Position numbers and translations under genes: made by a program
Notes under the pieces: generated by a model
What the model was told of the DNA's origin: nothing
Seen by the model: only the letters and a program-made list of their open reading frames with translations
Databases searched by the model: none
Part shown: piece after piece, positions 22,803 through 29,473 of the stretch
How positions within the stretch are numbered: the first letter of the stretch is position 1
Layout: each line of letters starts with the position of its first letter
Source of the DNA: a virus
Strand: one strand, 5' to 3'
IMG/VR virus record: IMGVR_UViG_3300033141_001633
Coordinates: 1 to 29,473 of that record
Length of the DNA: 29,473 nt

Positions 22803-24831
22803 CAATTTTGATAGTTATAACGCTCTTGGGCATAAGACCCCGATATATCTTGTCCATTTTGAGGGTGAGACAACGGACTATTGTAACCATCTTCCTCTGA
22901 CAAATGTCACTGATGGGATCAAGCAATACCTGGTTGATATATCGGGTCTAAGCCAAAAAATAGTGCCAGAGCAGGGATCAGGGTCCATCTCCGGCCTTGT
23001 GGTGCGTATCCTTGATTACGATAATGAGATAACCGCCCTCCTTGCTACCGACAGCTATTATTTCCACCGACGAAAGACGATTATTAAGGCCGGATACCTC
23101 GGAATGGCCGAGACGGACATGCTTACAATTATGAACGGATGGGTGACTGGTCTTGACATGGACAAGGACCTCCTGATTTATCAGTTCAAAATCACAGATC
23201 CCCAAAAATGGATGCAGCGCAAAATCTTTCGGGGATCTGAATCAAGTGAAGTTAAAATATCAGGAAACCCGCTCAATATCCTTATGCAGGTCTTAACCAG
23301 TACGGGCAATGAGGTTGAGCTTGAGGATTTCAATGCGGGGGTTACGCCCTCAACAATCAGCTTGACGGCCATAGCTGATACGTACCCGGATGTTTCGATT
23401 ATGAGGGGTACAATATCTGCGGATACAGCACTCATTGTTTACGACCATAGCGATCAGTCCGGTACTGATTACAGATATATTTGTTTTAAATACAGATGGT
23501 TCTCTGGTTCAGCTACAGCGAATATTAAAGTCACCTATGCGACTCTTGGGGGTGGTGGGCATACCTACGACCCAACTAACTACTATAAGGCCGTTACGCT
23601 TGATCTGACCGGCGAATGGGCAACTGCTGTTTTGGACATGTGGAATCTGGACGCCGGCGGAGACGATTGGAAGGATAACACGATTACCGGCATTAGAATT
23701 GACCTTAACAATTCAAATGGAGCAGTATTTGAGTTTGATTATATCTCGGTAGGTAATGGCCGATACGACAACCTCAATGCAGAAAATGGGCTTGGGATAG
23801 ATGTTGAACATATTGACATTCATGGTATTGAAGCGGTGAGGGATGATTGGTATCCGGCAGACTCTTACTACATGCAGTTTACAATCAACGAACGAGAGAA
23901 GGCCAAGGATTGGATCGAGACCGAGATCCTAAAGCCCCTCAACTGTTATCCAGTAATTGATGGTCAGGGACGGTTCGGGGTAAAGCCTTTCAAACCTCCG
24001 TTGGCAGCCATAGAAGAGGCTCAAACCCTCACTGAGAGTAATATCATTGGATTGCCTTCGTGGTCGGCAAATCTTGAAGCGTTGGTTAATGAAGTTGAAG
24101 TCCATTACGACTGGGATTCAGCAGATGGCGAATTTGATACTATCGAGTTTTTTGCTGATGGAACGAGTATCAATAACAGGGGGCCCGGGAAAAAACCAAT
24201 CACCATCAAAACCAAAGGTCTACATTCAACCCCATGGGGCTCAATGAACGGCCGTGCTGCTGATATTACTGAAGGGCGCAAAACAAAGATATTTGGTAGG
24301 TTCTCGACTCCGCCCATATCTATTGGAGCTAAGGCATTTTTCAGCAAATTAGCCATTGAGGCTGGAGATATTATTGAGCTTACGAATAGTCATATCCCTG
24401 ATATTGAGGTAGGGTCACGGGGATTAACTTCCCGGAGAATGGAGGTCATCAACCGGTCGATCGACTGGAAGAAGGGGTCCTGTAAGTTCGCCTTGCTCGA
24501 TACTGGTTTTGACAAGGATACGTATGGCGTTGTATCTCCATCGGGGACGGTCGTTTCAGGATTAAGCTCTACCCAATTTACGCTCTCAGCCCCTGATGCG
24601 GCCAAGTTTGAAGAAGGCTGGGAGATTGAAATATTTGACTCTGGCATGAGGAGCCAATCTTCTGCAATTACAATAACGGATATTACAGGAACTACGATTA
24701 CAACGGACGATATTGGAGCGACACCGCAAGCGGGTTGGATAATAATATTCGCTGCATATAGCGATTGCGTATCAGCCCAACAACTTTACGCTTTCTCAAA
24801 ATCAAGTGGAGCGCATGCAATAGTGCCGTAG
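22783..24831 (+). CDS. baseplate hub / tail tip-like protein
   Basis: A 682-residue protein. The N-terminal part has PIYLVHFEGETTDYCNHLPL, then segments on binding and displacement of rings (SGLVVRILDYDNE, IMNGWVTGLDMDKDLLIYQF). The middle contains a beta-rich insertion around 190-330 and then INEREKAKDWIETEILKPLN with PVIDGQGRFGVKPF, a pattern seen in phage hub or tail-tip proteins that open at the host surface. The C-terminal 110 residues are a small beta domain (SPSGTVVSGLSSTQFTLSAP). The hub role is inference from position and architecture. It overlaps the preceding gene by 20 bases; AAGGA lies close to the ATG. Confidence 0.55.
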   Translation: MTLSRNSNFDSYNALGHKTPIYLVHFEGETTDYCNHLPLTNVTDGIKQYLVDISGLSQKIVPEQGSGSISGLVVRILDYDNEITALLATDSYYFHRRKTIIKAGYLGMAETDMLTIMNGWVTGLDMDKDLLIYQFKITDPQKWMQRKIFRGSESSEVKISGNPLNILMQVLTSTGNEVELEDFNAGVTPSTISLTAIADTYPDVSIMRGTISADTALIVYDHSDQSGTDYRYICFKYRWFSGSATANIKVTYATLGGGGHTYDPTNYYKAVTLDLTGEWATAVLDMWNLDAGGDDWKDNTITGIRIDLNNSNGAVFEFDYISVGNGRYDNLNAENGLGIDVEHIDIHGIEAVRDDWYPADSYYMQFTINEREKAKDWIETEILKPLNCYPVIDGQGRFGVKPFKPPLAAIEEAQTLTESNIIGLPSWSANLEALVNEVEVHYDWDSADGEFDTIEFFADGTSINNRGPGKKPITIKTKGLHSTPWGSMNGRAADITEGRKTKIFGRFSTPPISIGAKAFFSKLAIEAGDIIELTNSHIPDIEVGSRGLTSRRMEVINRSIDWKKGSCKFALLDTGFDKDTYGVVSPSGTVVSGLSSTQFTLSAPDAAKFEEGWEIEIFDSGMRSQSSAITITDITGTTITTDDIGATPQAGWIIIFAAYSDCVSAQQLYAFSKSSGAHAIVP

Positions 24832-24841
24832 GGAGGCAAAT

Positions 24842-25630
24842 ATGGCGACTTGGGATATATCAGCACTTAGGACAATTTTATCCACTGAGACCGATGCTGA
24901 CAGTCCGGTAAGCGAGGAGTTGATGAGCCAGTTCCGGGAAAATTGGGAAGCCCTGGTCCTTCTGCTATTGGGGACGGGGATTACCGGAACTGTTACATCA
25001 ATTACTGAGACAGTATTGACTGACACAGCGCAATCATACGATGCAGATACGCATATCAACCATACTCTACTCATAACGTCTGGCGATGCTATTGGCAATA
25101 TGTATACCATTGACGATAACGATGCCACAACATTGACTTGTACCGGCGACACAATGGTAACTGATGGAGTAGAGGTGGGCGATACATTTGCAATCCTGTA
25201 CGATATGAAGGTCAACCAGGATGGACACGACCACGACGGAGATAATAGCAAAGAGGCCGTTTTTGCAAAAGGCCGGGTTGTGGCGTTCTCGGCGTTGTAC
25301 CCGACGAAGGAATATAGCAATACCGGTACAAGTTGGACCACGGTTGCTACATTGGGGCTTTACGTTCCCGCCACGGCCAATAAACTATATGCGGAATACA
25401 GCCTGAAAGCAGAATCTCTTACAACGGCATCGGTAAGGATAAATGAGACTACCGCAGGGAATTCGTCTGGATTAGCAACGGCAAGCACATCTTATACCTG
25501 GGTATCTGAAGACTCATTGGATATGTCCGGGGTCTCAGAGGGCTGGACTACGATAAATATCCAGCTCCGTAATTCAGGAGCGTCAGGCACATCCTATCTT
25601 GATGGGTTAACCTTAGTATGGGGACCATAA
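24842..25630 (+). CDS. minor tail / fibre-associated protein
   Basis: A 262-residue protein with GGGAGG before ATG. The N-terminus (TWDISALRTILSTETDADSP) is followed by a helix with ENWEALVLLLLG. Then come a beta-rich middle containing NMYTIDDNDATTLTCTGDTM and an HDHDGDNSK loop that could bind metal, and a beta-rich end (TSWTTVATLGLYVPATANKL). It lies between the hub-like gene and the DGR target, so it is likely an adaptor or collar for the fibre. No family is recognised. Confidence 0.55.
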   Translation: MATWDISALRTILSTETDADSPVSEELMSQFRENWEALVLLLLGTGITGTVTSITETVLTDTAQSYDADTHINHTLLITSGDAIGNMYTIDDNDATTLTCTGDTMVTDGVEVGDTFAILYDMKVNQDGHDHDGDNSKEAVFAKGRVVAFSALYPTKEYSNTGTSWTTVATLGLYVPATANKLYAEYSLKAESLTTASVRINETTAGNSSGLATASTSYTWVSEDSLDMSGVSEGWTTINIQLRNSGASGTSYLDGLTLVWGP

Positions 25631-25641
25631 TGGAGGATATA

Positions 25642-28600
25642 ATGAAACGATTTATAGTGATTACCGCTTTTTTACTATGCCTGATTCCCGGTGTCGGGAA
25701 TGCTGGAGAACCGAAAACGTGGGGGTACGATTGGGAGGCCATCTTTGGAGATCTGGGTGGTGTTACTACATCAGGAACACCAGTTGATAATGATTACGCT
25801 AAGTTTACTGATGAGGACACCGTGGAGGGGCGCAGTTATGACGAGGTTAAAAGTGACCTCGGATTAGGTGAGACCGATAGTCCCACATTTGACAACCTGA
25901 CCATAACGTCTGCAATTACTGAGGGGGGTAATGCAGTCCCCAACAGTACCGACAACCTTTCATTTTTTGCATCGACTACCTCAGCACAGTTATCAGGGGT
26001 CTTGAGCGATGAGACCGGATCAGGTCTTGCGGTCTTTGCAACTTCGCCTTCCTTAACGACTCCCGACATCGGCACTCCATCAGCAGGAACGCTTACTAAT
26101 TGTACAGGGCTTCCAATAGACACCGGAGTTTCAGGTTTGGGGGCAGGGGTAGCCACATTTCTCGGAACTCCGTCCAGCGGGAATTTAGCGACTGCTGTTA
26201 CGGATGAAACAGGTTCGGGCGCATTGGTGTTCGGCACATCTCCGTCGCTTACAACCCCTGCCCTGGGAGCTGCAACTGCGGATTCTCTTGATGCGGCCGG
26301 GCAAATAGACGCAGGCACACTAACTATAAATTCAGGATCAATCACCGATACCAGCGGGGCGATCTCATTTGGGGATGAAAACCTATCAACCACCGGGACC
26401 TTAAGCGCAGCGACCACCGACCTGACAAGTGTTACCGACGACAACATCCCCAAAATGGGCGCAAGTGGGTTTGAAGACTCGGCTCTATCAGACGTCGGCA
26501 GTGGAGTTGTGGCATATGATAGCAGTAGAAGTATAACCGATATGTACCACTTGGCGGACAAGAGATATGTGGATGAAGCGGTTACGGCATTGGGAGCAAG
26601 ATATTACATGCTTAACACTGCTTCTGGAGAATCGGACTACAAATTATGCTCTGCTTCCGCTTCGGGCGGTGGGGAACAAAGTGTTAGCGGGGCAAGTCTG
26701 TCAGACGATGATTATGTCCAAGGCTGGATCGCTCCGAACACTAATGAACCGGACAAGTTGCTACTCGGCGTATACAACTGGCGGATCTATGCTGAGAAAA
26801 CTGGAGGCACAGAAACACTGAGGCTGTACTGGAAACTTGTTGAGAGAAAGAATGATGACTCAGAGGTTGTGATTGCAACCTCTGTTGTTAGTAACGAGAT
26901 AACGAGCGGCAAGAACTCGTATATTATTCCCCTGACACTATCGGCCGATCATGATATAGCAAGCGATAGTTATGTTGTTGGTAAGATCTATGCCGATGTG
27001 TCCGGGAGCGGATCGGCCCCGAGCGTCACGTTGTACTATGAGGGCGATTCGCACTCGCACTGGCAAATACCGGTAAACACAGAGATATTTAATAACATCT
27101 ATGTCAACATAGATGGCGACACGATGACGGGGGTCTTAACCGTCAACCCCGATGGCACTAATGAGACATTCCAGGTCAACGATGGCTCGGTGGATTTCAC
27201 AGACGGCAACGCTGGTACAACTGGCACGCTAACCGTAGATGCGTCAGGGAATTGGTCGTATAATAAGAATATAGTGTCAACCGGCAACGTAGCAGGCGCG
27301 ACGTATGGGTCGGATGGGTCAATCTCGGATGCGGAATTGCTTAAAATAGACAACAGTCCGTCCACGACTGATATTGCCATGCTTGAACTTGCTACCAATG
27401 CAGAAGTGGCGGCGTTTACGGATGAGACCAGAGCTGTTACCCCTGAAGGTCTTGGTTATGCAATGGCCGGAGTGTTGGCCTATGGAGTAGAGTGGGACGA
27501 GGATGAAGCCAGCCCTACTTTGACCCGTACAGGAGCTTTAGCGGGAATAGCAGCAGGGGAGAGTCCAGGTGATGTTGTATTGCCCATACAGGCGTCTATG
27601 GTGCGTGTTATATTGGCCGATGATGGGTCTGAGGTATATGAACTCTGTCCTACGGATTCAACAAAAAAAGCTGATTGTTCAACCGCCTCTAACCTGGACG
27701 GCACGGACGGTCAGGTTATGGTGCGCATTGACAGGTTCGCTTACCTATACACCTACGATGCCGCAACTAATGTACACCACTGGAGCATATCAAGTGTGCT
27801 CTTACCGGGCTATGAATGGCACCCGGCGTTTTATAAAGACGGTGAATGGGTAGAGCATAGATACATCGGGGCCTACGAGGGTGTGGGATATGACGATAGT
27901 ACATCAGCTTATTTTGATGGTGATGATCCAGACGATAACCCGGCAACCAATTGGCCTGGGGGCACAGCAATAGACACAGCCAATGACAAGCTCGGTTCCG
28001 TAAGTGGCTATGCTCCTTTGGCGAATGAGACCAGGGCAGAGTTCAGAGCTATTGCCTCAAATCGTGGAGCTGGCTGGAGACAGCAGGACTTCTATCTGGT
28101 GAGTGCTATTCAGTTACTCTATCTCGTGGAATACGCATCGTTTTACAGTCAAGATGTTATTGGAATGGGCCGGACAGAATTGACCGGCGGAACCTGGGCA
28201 AAAGACAATTATATAGGCGTCACGGGCAAATCGAACAGTGACGGCAATGCAACTGCTAATACCGGCGGGGATACTAATGATGCTTACATGAGCTACAGAG
28301 GTATTGAGAACTTTTATGGCAATATTTGGAAGTGGGTAGATGGATTTAATATCAATAACAACATTCCTTATGTCTGCAACAATGAAGCGAATTATGCGGA
28401 GGATACGGATACTAATTACTCCAGGTTAGAAGATACCGGCGGAAGTGGGATAACGTTGCATAACGGTGATGGTTACCAAACCACCCTGGAGCAGACGAAA
28501 GGAGGCTTTTTACCAAGTGCGGTTGGCGGAAGTAGTTCGACATATATCACGGATTACTATTATCAAGATACGGGATGGCGGGTGGTGAAGTTTGGTGGTC

Positions 28601-28698
28601 CTGCGCATGTTACGTCTGCGGCGGGGTTTTTTTGTTGGTCTTTGGCTAATTCCGGTACTTATGATCACGTGACTATTGGTTCCCGGATTGCTTACTAA
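25642..28698 (+). CDS. fibre-like DGR target with C-type-lectin/FGE-like end and signal peptide
   Basis: A 1018-residue protein. The ATG at 25642 has GGAGG five bases upstream; an in-frame GTG/ATG further upstream does not. Residues 1-21 are a Sec signal peptide: KR, hydrophobic FIVITAFLLCLI, GNA cleaved after A21. Residues 60-230 are phage-fibre repeats (LSDETGSGLAVFATSPSL recurs as TDETGSGALVFGTSPSL). A beta region follows. The last ~300 residues resemble the formylglycine-enzyme/C-type-lectin fold used by DGR variable proteins: RYIGAYEG, YGNIWKWVDGFN, DTGWRVVKFGG and the closing IGSRIAY. No catalytic role is expected; the end is a ligand-binding surface. Confidence 0.85.
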   Translation: MKRFIVITAFLLCLIPGVGNAGEPKTWGYDWEAIFGDLGGVTTSGTPVDNDYAKFTDEDTVEGRSYDEVKSDLGLGETDSPTFDNLTITSAITEGGNAVPNSTDNLSFFASTTSAQLSGVLSDETGSGLAVFATSPSLTTPDIGTPSAGTLTNCTGLPIDTGVSGLGAGVATFLGTPSSGNLATAVTDETGSGALVFGTSPSLTTPALGAATADSLDAAGQIDAGTLTINSGSITDTSGAISFGDENLSTTGTLSAATTDLTSVTDDNIPKMGASGFEDSALSDVGSGVVAYDSSRSITDMYHLADKRYVDEAVTALGARYYMLNTASGESDYKLCSASASGGGEQSVSGASLSDDDYVQGWIAPNTNEPDKLLLGVYNWRIYAEKTGGTETLRLYWKLVERKNDDSEVVIATSVVSNEITSGKNSYIIPLTLSADHDIASDSYVVGKIYADVSGSGSAPSVTLYYEGDSHSHWQIPVNTEIFNNIYVNIDGDTMTGVLTVNPDGTNETFQVNDGSVDFTDGNAGTTGTLTVDASGNWSYNKNIVSTGNVAGATYGSDGSISDAELLKIDNSPSTTDIAMLELATNAEVAAFTDETRAVTPEGLGYAMAGVLAYGVEWDEDEASPTLTRTGALAGIAAGESPGDVVLPIQASMVRVILADDGSEVYELCPTDSTKKADCSTASNLDGTDGQVMVRIDRFAYLYTYDAATNVHHWSISSVLLPGYEWHPAFYKDGEWVEHRYIGAYEGVGYDDSTSAYFDGDDPDDNPATNWPGGTAIDTANDKLGSVSGYAPLANETRAEFRAIASNRGAGWRQQDFYLVSAIQLLYLVEYASFYSQDVIGMGRTELTGGTWAKDNYIGVTGKSNSDGNATANTGGDTNDAYMSYRGIENFYGNIWKWVDGFNINNNIPYVCNNEANYAEDTDTNYSRLEDTGGSGITLHNGDGYQTTLEQTKGGFLPSAVGGSSSTYITDYYYQDTGWRVVKFGGPAHVTSAAGFFCWSLANSGTYDHVTIGSRIAY
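28576..28698 (+). other. DGR variable region (VR), approximate limits
   Basis: This covers residues 979-1018, WRVVKFGG to the stop. Between 28591 and 28686 only about 10 of 96 bases are A on the coding strand, while G and T dominate. That is what adenine-specific mutagenic homing leaves. The codons at P987-S992, C998-A1002 and S1004-T1011 are the likely diversified sites; conserved GG, AGFF and IGSR positions frame them. The true edges need the template repeat, which is not in the window. Confidence 0.75.
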
Positions 28699-28759
28699 TT
28701 CAAATAATTTAACAGGGTTATTATGTTTCAGCAGGTAGCTAAACTCAGGAGGTCTAAAC

Positions 28760-29245
28760 ATGACAAAATTAATCACAATAATCACAGTACTAATATTTCT
28801 GATCCCAGCATCAGCATTAGCGGCAGCCAAAACAGCAGAGTCTAAAACCTCGCCACCGGTTATCCAGAAGATTGCACCAGGAATGCACTACTATAATTAC
28901 AACATTCAAGAAATTCAGAAAGATCCAGACGGTGATGGGCCATTGGAGACGGAGACTTTTTATCAGTATAACTATGTTGTGATCAAAGACAAACTGACAA
29001 AGCTGAAAGTCCTGGATGCCATAGCAGAGGCAGAGTCTTCTACAAGTACAGCAGATATTGAGAATGTAGCTACGCACAGAAGCGAGGCCATGAACAAGCT
29101 CGCTGAAATATCAGCTATGAGCTACTCACAGATTGACACACATATTGACGATACGTTTAGTGGGTTATCTACGGCACAGAGGAATAGCTTAAAGAAGCTC
29201 TATAAAGCTGTGTTGGCATTGATCAAGAATATGGATCTTGAGTAG
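28760..29245 (+). CDS. exported protein downstream of the DGR target
   Basis: A 161-residue protein with AGGAGG before the ATG. The signal peptide is hydrophobic LITIITVLIFLI, then ALA cleaved after A21. The mature part contains MHYYNYNIQEIQKDPDGDGP, then a helical C-terminal half (SYSQIDTHIDDTFSGLST, LKKLYKAVLALIKNMD). The helical end resembles an assembly or coiled-coil domain. I do not recognise it as the usual DGR accessory protein Avd, which lacks a signal peptide. It is a candidate partner of the variable fibre. Confidence 0.6.
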   Translation: MTKLITIITVLIFLIPASALAAAKTAESKTSPPVIQKIAPGMHYYNYNIQEIQKDPDGDGPLETETFYQYNYVVIKDKLTKLKVLDAIAEAESSTSTADIENVATHRSEAMNKLAEISAMSYSQIDTHIDDTFSGLSTAQRNSLKKLYKAVLALIKNMDLE

Positions 29246-29296
29246 GGCATGGTGAGGTAAACGTTTGTTACAGACAGAGGAAGTAGCTTAGATACC

Positions 29297-29473
29297 ATGG
29301 ATATAGAACTGATAGTAATGGTTTCGTCTGTATTGGGGGGAGTTGTAGCTGCCGGTGTTGCCTATGGTCGCCTGCGGCAGACTGTGGCAAGTCACACTAA
29401 GACCCTGGAGGGATGTTCAATGGATGAAGTTATGACGCCTGACAAATGTGATAAGAGGCAAGACGCTTGCTCA
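29297..29473 (+). CDS. membrane-anchored protein, cut by the window edge
   Basis: An open frame of 59 codons running off the end, from ATG 29297. The first ~25 residues are a single hydrophobic segment (LIVMVSSVLGGVVAAGVAYG), followed by basic and cysteine-containing residues (RLRQTVASHTKTLEGC, then CDKRQDAC). Phage small membrane proteins of this layout sit near lysis genes, as holin-like or antiholin-like proteins. The role is inferred from this layout only. The nearest ribosome-site-like GGAAG is rather far upstream. Confidence 0.5.
   Translation, partial: MDIELIVMVSSVLGGVVAAGVAYGRLRQTVASHTKTLEGCSMDEVMTPDKCDKRQDACS

Noticed and set aside
25836-26561. A 241-codon minus-strand frame opposite the fibre repeats
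   Set aside because: It is low-complexity (S, P, V rich) antisense of a repetitive serine/threonine-rich fibre; no ribosome site.
28699-29473. Template repeat of the DGR
   Set aside because: I looked for a second copy of the GGTTCCCGG end or of the GG..T-rich core on both strands and saw none, so it is not claimed.
1-29473. CRISPR array, tRNA, rRNA, insertion sequence or integrase
   Set aside because: No regularly spaced repeats, cloverleaf-like sequence, ribosomal core, transposase or recombinase motifs were seen.

Overview
The window is a 29.5 kb stretch of a tailed-phage (siphovirus-like) genome or prophage: DNA packaging, head, neck, tail and fibre genes in one tightly packed plus-strand operon, with many TAATG/ATGA start-stop overlaps and strong purine-rich ribosome binding sites. 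The layout is lambda-like (Nu1/GpA-type terminase, gpW, lambda-type portal, G/GT-type tail chaperones, tape measure), but the prohead protease looks like the HK97 S78 type. The host is probably Gram-negative, because six gene products carry Sec-type signal peptides with A-x-A-like ends; no taxon can be named from the sequence alone.

Region by region. 1-1949: a ParB-like protein coupled to a B12-domain-type radical SAM enzyme. 1935-2114: a small minus-strand gene too short for ordinary ORF calling. 2184-5187: small terminase, an inserted MerR-like gene bounded by direct repeats, and large terminase. 5157-6040: a small helix-turn-helix gene, a structured 419-base gap that holds a 42-codon gene, and an AT-hook/zinc-ribbon protein. 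6040-10991: gpW, portal, protease with an internal scaffold start, decoration protein and major capsid protein. 11016-12132: two exported-looking proteins of unknown role. 12129-17513: head-tail joining and tail completion proteins, two paralogous tail-tube proteins, frameshifting tail chaperones and tape measure. 17510-25630: tandem distal-tail paralogs, a beta-helix tailspike, a small exported protein, a hub-like protein and a minor tail protein. 25642-28698: a large fibre-like protein with a C-type-lectin/FGE-like end whose last ~120 bases look like the variable region of a diversity-generating retroelement (DGR). 28760-29473: an exported small protein and the start of a membrane-anchored protein cut by the window edge.

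The most unusual combination is a phage tail module in which a tailspike, the DGR-diversified fibre and several small partners all begin with Sec signal peptides. No reverse transcriptase or template repeat is present in the window; if the DGR is intact they should lie just downstream. Other points worth following are a possible second small terminase, the radical SAM/ParB pair, and the structured RNA-like region at 5513-5627.
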